Positions 24,058 through 31,873 of a stretch of DNA of 64,000 bases are shown here, piece after piece. The first letter of the stretch is position 1. Each line of letters starts with the position of its first letter. The position numbers were made by a program, and so were the translations under genes. The stretch spans positions 197,697-261,696 of the forward strand of contig NZ_JALNYS010000001.1 of the NCBI RefSeq assembly GCF_023229695.1. The letters are read 5' to 3'. Origin of the DNA: Sulfuricurvum sp. Its GTDB lineage: Bacteria; Campylobacterota; Campylobacteria; Campylobacterales; Sulfurimonadaceae. The notes beneath the pieces are model-generated. The model did no database searches. It was given only the letters and a program-made list of their open reading frames with translations, and was not told where the DNA came from.

Positions 24058-25602
24058 TTGAAAGATGTCAATATTATCGTCCTTGATTTTGGTTCACAGT
24101 ATACACAGTTGATCGCTCGCCGTTTGCGCGAAGATAAAGTTTATTGTGAGGTACTTCCGTATCACACTAAAATCGATAGTATCAAAGCAAAAAATCCAAA
24201 AGGGATCATCCTCAGCGGCGGACCTTCTTCTGTTTACAATAAGGACGCTTATGAGGTGGATCAAGGGGTTTATACCCTCGGAATTCCGGTATTGGGGATC
24301 TGCTACGGGATGCAACGTATTGCCGTCGATTTCGGCGGTTCCGTAATCCGAAGCGATCACCATGAATACGGCAAAGCGGAACTGACAATCGATATGACGC
24401 AGCACTCGGTCTTGTTTCAAGGGTGCGAAGATGAGCGTGCCGTATGGATGAGTCACTCTGATAAAGTGGATGTGCTGCCGGAAGGTTTTGTCCCTATCGC
24501 CTATTCTCCAAACTCTCCGTATGCCGCAATTGCCAACGAAGAGAAAATGGTCTATGCGATGCAGTATCACCCGGAGGTTAACCACTCGGAAGAGGGGTAT
24601 CTGATGCTCCGCAACTTTGCTCGTAAAATTTGCGGTATTACCGAAAAATGGGATATGGGTCATTTCCTCAAAGAACAGATTGTGAAAATCCGTGCGCAGG
24701 TCGGAGAGGGAAAAGTCCTTTGTGCCCTCAGCGGCGGGGTGGACTCTTCCGTTGTTGCAGCGTTATTGTACGAAGCGATCGGGGATCAGTTGATTCCTGT
24801 TTTCGTTGACAACGGATTGTTACGAAAAGGGGAACGCGAATCGGTTGAAAATATTTTCAAAGTTCACCTCAAAGTCCCTCTCGTTGTCGCCGATGCATCG
24901 GAAAATTTTCTCGGTAAGCTGGTCGGTGTTACGGATCCGGAAACGAAGCGTAAAATTATCGGGCACACCTTTATCGAAGTTTTCGAAGCGGAGGCAAAAA
25001 AACACGACGGCATTAAATTCCTGGCGCAGGGGACATTGTATCCTGACGTGATCGAATCGGTGTCGGTAAACGGTCCTTCCGTGACGATCAAGAGCCATCA
25101 CAATGTCGGAGGATTGCCCGATTGGATGGATTTTGAACTGATTGAGCCGTTACGGGACCTTTTTAAAGATGAAGTGCGTAAACTCGGGCTTGAATTGGGG
25201 CTTCCGGACTCATTGGTGAACCGACATCCGTTCCCGGGCCCGGGTCTGGGTATCCGTATTATGGGTGAAGTCAATAAAGGTGATTTGGATCTTCTGCGCG
25301 AAGCCGATGCGATTTTACTGGATGAACTCAAAGCGAGCGGCTACTACACGAAAACATGGCAGGCTTTTGCGGTATTGCTTAACGTTAAAAGCGTAGGCGT
25401 TATGGGAGATAACCGCACCTATGATAATACGGTATGTGTCCGTGTCGTTGAAGCGGTTGACGGTATGACGGCGACATTTGCCCATTTGCCGCATACCCTT
25501 TTAGAACGGATCAGCCGTCGGATTATCAACGAAGTAGACGGAATCAACCGTGTCGTCTACGATATCAGCTCCAAACCTCCCGCAACGATCGAGTGGGAAT
25601 AA
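24058..25602 (+). CDS. guaA: GMP synthase (glutamine-hydrolysing)
   Basis: Converts XMP to GMP using glutamine and ATP. 514 residues, the normal length. Class I amidotransferase domain with VLDFGSQYTQLIARRLRE, GICYGMQ (catalytic Cys) and QYHPEVNHSEEG (His-Glu). The ATP-pyrophosphatase domain has the P-loop ALSGGVDSSVVA, then the dimerisation domain ending in VVYDISSKPPATIEWE, the usual GuaA C-terminus. The start is TTG, 8 bases after AAAGG; no ATG fits the conserved N-terminus. Confidence 0.97.
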   Translation: MKDVNIIVLDFGSQYTQLIARRLREDKVYCEVLPYHTKIDSIKAKNPKGIILSGGPSSVYNKDAYEVDQGVYTLGIPVLGICYGMQRIAVDFGGSVIRSDHHEYGKAELTIDMTQHSVLFQGCEDERAVWMSHSDKVDVLPEGFVPIAYSPNSPYAAIANEEKMVYAMQYHPEVNHSEEGYLMLRNFARKICGITEKWDMGHFLKEQIVKIRAQVGEGKVLCALSGGVDSSVVAALLYEAIGDQLIPVFVDNGLLRKGERESVENIFKVHLKVPLVVADASENFLGKLVGVTDPETKRKIIGHTFIEVFEAEAKKHDGIKFLAQGTLYPDVIESVSVNGPSVTIKSHHNVGGLPDWMDFELIEPLRDLFKDEVRKLGLELGLPDSLVNRHPFPGPGLGIRIMGEVNKGDLDLLREADAILLDELKASGYYTKTWQAFAVLLNVKSVGVMGDNRTYDNTVCVRVVEAVDGMTATFAHLPHTLLERISRRIINEVDGINRVVYDISSKPPATIEWE

Positions 25603-25613
25603 GGCGCACCGCT

Positions 25614-26252
25614 GTGCGGCCTATCTATCTGATTTCGCAAACTCCCTATCCGGGAGTACTCCATATCCCTATCCTTAAAATCCGTTTTTTAACGCCCGAT
25701 ATTGATTTTTCTGCCTATCACGGGCTTGTTTTTACCTCAAAACAGGCGGTTAAATCGCTTGAACCCTATTCGGAGAGTTGGAAAAGACTGCCGTGTATGT
25801 GTGTCTCCGAAGCGACGGCCATTGCGGTACGCAATGCGGGCGGAGATGATATTCGTATGGCGGACGGATACGGGAAATCGATCCCGGAGTCTCTTTCGTT
25901 GGAAGGAAGTGGTGGAAAATGGCTCTATTTACGCCCAAAAGTGATCGCATCGGAATGGGTTGAAACGGCGCGCGAACAAGGAATTGAAATAGATGAGGCG
26001 ATCATGTACGAAACGGTATGCAATAAAGAGGGGGTGTTTTCGCCGATTGAGTCGAACGGGGTTTTGATTTTTACTTCCCCCTCAAGTATCGATTGCTTTA
26101 TGGCGCGGTATGAAATTTTGCCGGATCAGAAGATTGTAGTGATCGGAAAAACGACGCAAAAGAGACTTCCAAAAGGGGTAGATGCAACGTTAAGCGATTC
26201 GGCAAGCGTCGCTTCCTGTGTGAAAATAGCGCGTACAATTGCGAATTATTAA
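25614..26252 (+). CDS. hemD: Uroporphyrinogen-III synthase
   Basis: Closes hydroxymethylbilane with inversion of ring D, the branch point to haem and sirohaem. About 212 residues with the weakly conserved HemD pattern: GLVFTSKQAVKSL (first domain), KWLYLRPKVIASEWVETA in the linker region, ILIFTSPSSIDCF-type segment (GVLIFTSPSSIDCFMARY) and VVIGKTTQKRL. GTG 25614 is preferred (AAGG about 10 bases upstream); GTG 25593 would overlap guaA. HemD sequences diverge strongly, so the call rests on the spacing of these motifs. Confidence 0.8.
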   Translation: MRPIYLISQTPYPGVLHIPILKIRFLTPDIDFSAYHGLVFTSKQAVKSLEPYSESWKRLPCMCVSEATAIAVRNAGGDDIRMADGYGKSIPESLSLEGSGGKWLYLRPKVIASEWVETAREQGIEIDEAIMYETVCNKEGVFSPIESNGVLIFTSPSSIDCFMARYEILPDQKIVVIGKTTQKRLPKGVDATLSDSASVASCVKIARTIANY

Positions 26253-26284
26253 ACTTTCATGAGCCATATTAAGCTTTTTGAGGT

Positions 26285-26290
26285 TATAAT
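26285..26290 (+). promoter_or_regulatory. -10 box of the putative 6S RNA
   Basis: GGTTATAATTAT contains a consensus TATAAT. A start about 7 bases downstream (near 26297) would begin the RNA just ahead of the GGGCGCAG half of its closing stem. Confidence 0.55.
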
Positions 26291-26296
26291 TATCCT

Positions 26297-26481
26297 CTCT
26301 GGGCGCAGCGATCAATCGCATTTTGAGGGTTCTACATATTCAACGAGTTACAGCCGTAGACGTCTTGGTGTGTCGGTGATCTTGTCTGAGCGTTAAGCGA
26401 GAGATTGCCGCCGGATAGACGCTCGAGTAACTTTATTCGGCTTTGAGAACCGAAGCTACTGCGAAACGCCCGCCTGGGCAT
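26297..26481 (+). ncRNA. ssrS: Probable 6S RNA
   Basis: A non-coding stretch of about 185 bases between hemD and purD, starting right after a consensus -10. Its ends pair: GGGCGCAG (26301-26308) with CTGCG (26459-26463) and CGCCC a little further. This leaves a long interior able to form a mostly unpaired central bubble, the hallmark of 6S RNA, which mimics an open promoter and sequesters housekeeping RNA polymerase. From memory, 6S RNA lies near purD in related Campylobacterota. Interior segments such as GTCTGAGC echo enterobacterial 6S. A covariance-model search would settle it; another structured RNA is the alternative. Confidence 0.55.
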
Positions 26482-26522
26482 TTATCTCATTTGAATTTCG
26501 CCCCGGACTTGAAATGAGATAA
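26482..26522 (+). terminator. Long hairpin between the putative 6S RNA and purD
   Basis: TTATCTCATTTGAA and TTGAAATGAGATAA form a 14-bp stem with one mismatch around a 13-base loop containing GCCCCGG. It has no T run, so it is either a processing or termination structure for the upstream RNA, or a leader hairpin of purD, whose start lies 37 bases further. Confidence 0.45.
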
Positions 26523-26558
26523 TTATCAATGGAACAAATTCATTTTACAAGGTATTGT

Positions 26559-27827
26559 ATGCGTGTAATGGTCATCGGAAGCGGCGGACGAGAGTTTTCT
26601 ATCGGGAGGGTGTTGCAACAAGATCCGGCTGTCAGTAAGCTCTATTTTGCCCCCGGAAACGGTGCAACGACGATGCTGGGCGAAAACGTTGCGATTAAAG
26701 AGTATGAGGCGTTGGCACAGTTTGCCGTAGATAACGCGATCGATTTAACCATTGTCGGTCCCGAGGGGCCTCTGAGTGAGGGTGTTGTGGATGTGTTCAA
26801 AGCAAAAGGGCTTGTTATTTTCGGTCCTTCGAAAGCGGCAGCACAGCTGGAGGGGTCAAAGGTTTATATGAAAAACTTTTTGGCTAAATATGCCATCCCT
26901 ACGGCGCGCTACATCGAAACCGATCATATCGGCGACGCGTTTAAATTTATCGAGAGTCTGACACCGCCGATCGTGGTGAAGGCCGACGGTCTGTGTGCCG
27001 GAAAAGGGGTGATTATCGCGATGAGTTACGAAGAGGCCAAGGTGGCCGTTTCGGAGATGCTGAGCGGAAAATCGTTTGGCGATGCCGGTAAACGGGTGGT
27101 CGTTGAAGAGTTTTTAGACGGATATGAGCTTTCGATGTTTGCGTTATGCGACGGGAAAGATTTTATCCTCCTTCCTGCTGCACAGGATCATAAGCGCCTT
27201 TTGGATAATGACGAAGGACCAAATACCGGAGGGATGGGGGCCTATGCGCCGACCCCGCTGGTCAACGATCTTATTTATGAGAAAGTGAAAGAGCGTATTG
27301 CCCGTCCTACCCTAAAAGGGATGCAAGAGGAGGGGGCTGCGTTTGAGGGGGTCCTTTTTATCGGTCTTATGATCGTAAACGGCGAACCGATTACGTTGGA
27401 GTTCAATGTCCGTTTCGGGGACCCGGAATGTGAAATTCTGATGCCGCTGTTGAAAACACCTGCCAGTGAACTTTTTTACAAAGCGGCCACCAAACAGCTC
27501 GAATCGCTAAAGGTAGAGTTTTATGACAAATTTGCCGTCGGTGTCGTGATGGCAAGCCGAAACTACCCGTATGACAACTCCGAACCGGCTGAGATTGTCG
27601 TTGATGAGATTCATCACGACGATATTGCCAAAAACACCCATATCGCGTATGCCGGGGTAAGTTCGGAAGAGGGGAAACTCTACGCGACGGGGGGACGTGT
27701 CTTGGTGTGTGTCGGTGTCGGCGAGAGCATCAAAGAAGCGCGTGACCGTGCCTATATGCTGTGCGGTCAAGTCCATTTTGCCGGTAAAAAACTTCGTACT
27801 GATATAGCCTATCAGGCTCTCCGATAA
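26559..27827 (+). CDS. purD: Phosphoribosylamine-glycine ligase
   Basis: Makes GAR from phosphoribosylamine, glycine and ATP in purine synthesis. 422 residues. Motifs: MVIGSGGREFSIG at the start, TIVGPEGPLSEG, KADGLCAGKGVIIA (ATP-grasp), EEFLDGYELSMF, DHKRLLDNDEGPNTGGMGAY (the GARS signature) and FNVRFGDPECE. ATG 26559 is preferred, since CAAGG lies 6 bases upstream; a longer frame from 26529 adds residues not found in PurD. The stop overlaps the start of the RDD gene. Confidence 0.95.
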   Translation: MRVMVIGSGGREFSIGRVLQQDPAVSKLYFAPGNGATTMLGENVAIKEYEALAQFAVDNAIDLTIVGPEGPLSEGVVDVFKAKGLVIFGPSKAAAQLEGSKVYMKNFLAKYAIPTARYIETDHIGDAFKFIESLTPPIVVKADGLCAGKGVIIAMSYEEAKVAVSEMLSGKSFGDAGKRVVVEEFLDGYELSMFALCDGKDFILLPAAQDHKRLLDNDEGPNTGGMGAYAPTPLVNDLIYEKVKERIARPTLKGMQEEGAAFEGVLFIGLMIVNGEPITLEFNVRFGDPECEILMPLLKTPASELFYKAATKQLESLKVEFYDKFAVGVVMASRNYPYDNSEPAEIVVDEIHHDDIAKNTHIAYAGVSSEEGKLYATGGRVLVCVGVGESIKEARDRAYMLCGQVHFAGKKLRTDIAYQALR

Positions 27828-28276
27828 TGGAGGATAAAATCGAAACGCTCTTAGAGCGTGAACGGTTGAGCCTCTCTTCGATACGGAAGCGCGCAGCTGC
27901 ATTCGGGATCGACGAAATCTTACTTTCGACCTTGTTAATGATCATTTTATGGGATTCGATCCAGAAGGTTAATACGGTAGAGGGGATTCTTGCGTTAACC
28001 AATAATTTTATTTTGGAATACATGGCTATTAAAATACTGTATCAAACGTTTTTTACGATGCAGTATGGTGCCAGTCTCGGCAAGATTGTGATGAAAATTC
28101 GTGTACTCGAACTCTCAACACTCTCTTCTCCCGGCTTTTTGAGTGCGTTTAACCGCAGTGTGTTCAGGGTCGTCAGCGAAGCACTTTTCTATTTTGGTTT
28201 TGCATGGGCGATGATCGACCCTTATCGACGCAGCTGGCATGATTTAAGTGCGAGGACGTTGGTGGTCGATGCATAA
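27827..28276 (+). CDS. RDD-family membrane protein
   Basis: A 149-residue membrane protein of the RDD family. Typical features: an Arg near the start of helix 1 (SSIRKRAAAFGIDEILL), a following Asp, a loop with GASLGKIVMKIRVL and a last segment ending SWHDLSARTLVVDA. Function is unknown in most bacteria; some RDD proteins have been linked to ion transport. It starts at the purD stop (TAATGG) and overlaps lptD by 8 bases, so it sits in a purD-RDD-lptD transcript. Confidence 0.82.
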   Translation: MEDKIETLLERERLSLSSIRKRAAAFGIDEILLSTLLMIILWDSIQKVNTVEGILALTNNFILEYMAIKILYQTFFTMQYGASLGKIVMKIRVLELSTLSSPGFLSAFNRSVFRVVSEALFYFGFAWAMIDPYRRSWHDLSARTLVVDA

Positions 28277-30404
28277 AACGTTAGGGTTATGCCTTGCTGC
28301 GTCGGCATTCTTATATGCGGGTGAGAGGGTAGAACTGTTCGGTACCTTTGTTGATATGAACGGATCGTTATCCCATATCGGTGAAGATCCGTTGATAACG
28401 TACAAAGATCAAATTTTAAGTGCAGATGAAATTGTTTACGATAGCAACCGTACGCTTGTAGAAGCGAAAGGTTCGATCAACCTTTTTAAAGAGGGCAAGT
28501 ACCACCTTATCAGCGATTATGCCGCCTACAATATTCAAGAAGATACCCATTATTTAAAACCCTATTATATGTTTGATCAGGAGACGGGTGTATGGATGAG
28601 TACCGCCGAAGCGCAAGGGTGCGATAATAAGATTGATTTGGTCAGCGGATCGGTTTCCGGCTGTAATTCAAGCGATCCGTTGTGGAAAATCCGTTTTAGT
28701 AGTGCAAAATACGATATGCAGAGCAGCTGGGTGGATCTTTACAATGCGAGACTGGAGGTGGGCGCTCTTCCGGTATTTTATCTCCCGTATTTCGGATATG
28801 CTACCGATCGCAAGCGTCGTACCGGCTTATTGGTCCCCTCTTTCGGATTTTCAGGATCGGAAGGTTTTTATTACCAGCAGCCGATCTATTTTGCTCCCCG
28901 TAATTGGTGGGACGTCGAATTGCGTCCTCAGATCCGGACTTCCAGAGGTGAAGGGCTTTACGGTGATATCCGTTTTATCGATACCCCTTCATCTCAAGGG
29001 TCGATACGGCTGGGGTATTTTCAAGAACACTCATCGTATAAAGAAGAAAAAAATCTGGCCCATCTTCAACATTACGGTTACGGACTTAAGTATCGGCATA
29101 CGGAGCCTTTACGCGAATGGTTTGATTTGCCGCTTGAGGGGGCATCCGGGCTTTATGTCAACGGTTCATGGATGAACGATGTTGATTATCTGAATTTGCA
29201 GCACAGCGACGAAACGCGAAATGTGATTGCCAATCAGGTCATCTCCCGTATCAATACCTATTACAGCAGTGAAGATAATTATCTGGGGAGTTATCTTAAG
29301 CATTACCAATATCTGGACCAAAATAATAATGCCCAAACGATCCAAACCCTTCCGAGTCTGCATTATCACCGTTATTTGGAAAGTTTCTTGAACAATCACC
29401 TTTTGATGAATGCAGACGCTACGGCAACGAATTTTTACAGGGCTGAAGGGAAAAAGGCGGTGGAAGGAAATCTGAATATCCCTTTGACGCTGCAGGGCTC
29501 TTTGTTGAATGAGTATCTTGATCTCAGCTATACCGCTAATGCAACGGGAAAGATGATCGGATTTTACGGAAATAAGCGATCCGACGACGTCAGTAGTCTG
29601 TATGAGCAGGGGATCTACGCGCAATTGGATCATACGGTCAATCTCGGCTCCACTCTGGTCCGTCCATATACGAATAATATGACCCATGTCATGAACCCCC
29701 ATGTGAGTTATACGTTTGCCGGTAAACGCTATTATAACGGCTATTACGATACCTATAACGGCGCCTGCGGAGTCGGGAATACCAATCCGGCCTGCGAATA
29801 CTATACCCTGAATGAACCGAGCGATTCGCTGGCTTTAGGTTTGAACAATTATCTGCTTAAAGAGGGGAAATCGTTTGTCGTTGACCGGATATCCCAAAAC
29901 TTCCGATACAACGATCAGGGAAATGCGTATGGAGAACTTCAGAATGAATTGGAATGGGAGATTACCAAAGAGATCTCTTTTTACAATCAGACGGCATACA
30001 ACCATGATCGAAACGTTATTGCAAAAGAACAAAACACAGTGCGCTATAATGGCGAAACAGTAACGGCAGGGGTGAGCCATTATTATACGGACCAGATTCG
30101 TAATACGATTCCGGTTTATGCCAGTTATTGGACGGCGGATGCGGCCTATCAATACAATCGCAACTACCGTTTCTCGGGCTTGGTAGCGTATGATTATCGG
30201 GCGGATTTGATGAAACGGGGTGAAGCCGGTTTCCTCTATACGACGCGTTGTTTTGATTTCGGTTTGAAACTGGTTCAGAATAGGCGGCCGATTTTGACCA
30301 ATGCCATTGTCAATAATTCGGTCAACGATACGTATGTTTTTATTACGGTGATTTTAAAACCGATCGGCGGATCGGCATTTAATTATAAACTAACCAATAA
30401 CTAA
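28269..30404 (+). CDS. lptD: LPS-assembly outer membrane protein LptD
   Basis: 711 residues. A signal peptide (MHKTLGLCLAASAFLYAGE) is followed by an OstA/LptA-like beta-jellyroll (about 30-190: ILSADEIVYDSNRTLVEAKGSINL), which receives LPS from the periplasmic bridge, and a C-terminal beta-barrel through which LPS reaches the cell surface. Recognisable LptD segments include PVFYLPYFGYATDRKRRTGL and FYYQQPIYFAPRNWWDVEL. Two Cys in AQGCDNK and VSGCNSS probably form a disulphide, as in other LptDs. It overlaps the RDD gene and is followed by the MCE gene after 11 bases. Confidence 0.92.
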   Translation: MHKTLGLCLAASAFLYAGERVELFGTFVDMNGSLSHIGEDPLITYKDQILSADEIVYDSNRTLVEAKGSINLFKEGKYHLISDYAAYNIQEDTHYLKPYYMFDQETGVWMSTAEAQGCDNKIDLVSGSVSGCNSSDPLWKIRFSSAKYDMQSSWVDLYNARLEVGALPVFYLPYFGYATDRKRRTGLLVPSFGFSGSEGFYYQQPIYFAPRNWWDVELRPQIRTSRGEGLYGDIRFIDTPSSQGSIRLGYFQEHSSYKEEKNLAHLQHYGYGLKYRHTEPLREWFDLPLEGASGLYVNGSWMNDVDYLNLQHSDETRNVIANQVISRINTYYSSEDNYLGSYLKHYQYLDQNNNAQTIQTLPSLHYHRYLESFLNNHLLMNADATATNFYRAEGKKAVEGNLNIPLTLQGSLLNEYLDLSYTANATGKMIGFYGNKRSDDVSSLYEQGIYAQLDHTVNLGSTLVRPYTNNMTHVMNPHVSYTFAGKRYYNGYYDTYNGACGVGNTNPACEYYTLNEPSDSLALGLNNYLLKEGKSFVVDRISQNFRYNDQGNAYGELQNELEWEITKEISFYNQTAYNHDRNVIAKEQNTVRYNGETVTAGVSHYYTDQIRNTIPVYASYWTADAAYQYNRNYRFSGLVAYDYRADLMKRGEAGFLYTTRCFDFGLKLVQNRRPILTNAIVNNSVNDTYVFITVILKPIGGSAFNYKLTNN

Positions 30405-30415
30405 AGAGGGTGGGT

Positions 30416-31813
30416 ATGAAACTCGAAGCAAAAATCGGTCTTTTTGTCCTTATGGCACTGGGTGCATTGTTGTTTCTCTCTACCCAAGTCACATCACTGG
30501 GTAAATGGGGGCAAAGCGGCTATCCGATCCATGCCTACATTGATGACGCTTCCGGGCTTGAGAAACATACGCATGTCCTCATGAACGGAGTGAGTATCGG
30601 AGATGTGGAGTCGATTAGGATTGAAGGGAAGCGGGTAAAACTGGCCCTTTTAATCGACGAAGGGGTGGAAATTCCCGAAGATTCCTCCCTTTTGGTGACG
30701 CAAGAGTCCCTTTTGGGGGCCAAAGTGATCAATATCGTCGTGGGCGATTCGTCCGATTCGCTCCGTCCGGGCGGAACCCTCTCCCAATCGAAAAAATACG
30801 CTTCGTTTGATCAAACCAGCGACTCGGTCAATGCCGCCGCGAAAGAACTGGAGCTTCTGATTCACGATTTTCGAACAACCCTGGATGATGAACATCGACA
30901 GGCGATTCAGGAGGCGATTGACGCATTCCGTAATGTCGGGGTCAATCTGAACGGGGTGATCATCGATAACCGCGCCGATCTTCATGCGGCGATTGCCAAC
31001 TTTAAAGCAATGAGCGGAGGGTTTGCAACGACTGCCGATACGGTCAATAAAGATTTGCCTGAAATTATGGGACGGGTCAACTCTCTTACGGCACGAATGG
31101 ATAATATAAGCGCCGCTTTGGAAACCAAACTTCCCAAGGCAGTGGATAAATTCATGGATGTGGAAGATAATGTTACCGCCTTGATTTCGAACAATAGTGC
31201 CTCTTTGAATACGGCGCTGAATTCGGCGGGGGCATTTTTCAAAAGCGGTGAAGAGGCTTTCGGAAAAGTGGATACGATGCTTTCGAATTTTACGATGAGC
31301 GAATTGCAAGTGGCGATGCATACCGACTACATGATGCGCGATCAATTCAGCAAAATTTATCTGAGTGCTACGTATCTTCCCAATCCGGAAACCTATTATA
31401 TGTTTGATCTGATCACTTCCGACGACTATTCCACACCGAACCAAGTACCCGGTTTGCATGTCAAGAGCGATCGGCTCTATTCATTACAATACGGAAAACG
31501 GTTTGATGATCTTTTACTCCGGTTCGGCGCGATTGAATCAACCGGAGGAGCCGGAGTCGATTATTACGCAGACCATGACCGTTTGAAGTTTTCTGCCGAA
31601 GCGTTTGATTTTAATGCGTTGAACGATTTGCGCAGTACCCGTGCCCATCTTAAAGCACAGGTCCGTTATCAAATGCTGAAACATCTTGAATTGTACGGCG
31701 GATGGGACAATTTTCTAAATCCGCAATCGCAAAATCTATTTTTGGGATTAGGACTGCGATTTATCGACAACGATATCAAATATACGTTCGGTGCCGCGTC
31801 GATGGCAAAATAA
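30416..31813 (+). CDS. MCE/MlaD-family protein with a C-terminal barrel-like region
   Basis: 465 residues. One N-terminal membrane helix (about 5-25), then an MCE domain (GQSGYPIHAYIDDASGLEKH, VLMNGVSIGDVESI, LLGAKVINIVVGD), then long amphipathic helices (about 125-300) and a C-terminal part of alternating strands ending LNPQSQNLFLGLGLRFIDND. MCE proteins form rings or tubes that carry phospholipids between membranes. The Mla permease and ATPase genes are not adjacent. The strand-rich C-terminus could reach or enter the outer membrane; that is inference. ATG 30416 follows AAAGAGGG. Confidence 0.8.
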   Translation: MKLEAKIGLFVLMALGALLFLSTQVTSLGKWGQSGYPIHAYIDDASGLEKHTHVLMNGVSIGDVESIRIEGKRVKLALLIDEGVEIPEDSSLLVTQESLLGAKVINIVVGDSSDSLRPGGTLSQSKKYASFDQTSDSVNAAAKELELLIHDFRTTLDDEHRQAIQEAIDAFRNVGVNLNGVIIDNRADLHAAIANFKAMSGGFATTADTVNKDLPEIMGRVNSLTARMDNISAALETKLPKAVDKFMDVEDNVTALISNNSASLNTALNSAGAFFKSGEEAFGKVDTMLSNFTMSELQVAMHTDYMMRDQFSKIYLSATYLPNPETYYMFDLITSDDYSTPNQVPGLHVKSDRLYSLQYGKRFDDLLLRFGAIESTGGAGVDYYADHDRLKFSAEAFDFNALNDLRSTRAHLKAQVRYQMLKHLELYGGWDNFLNPQSQNLFLGLGLRFIDNDIKYTFGAASMAK

Positions 31814-31873
31814 ATTTCGATGAAATAGGGATAGGATCCCCTGAGTGTTTAAAAATCTAATAAGGCAAGCATA

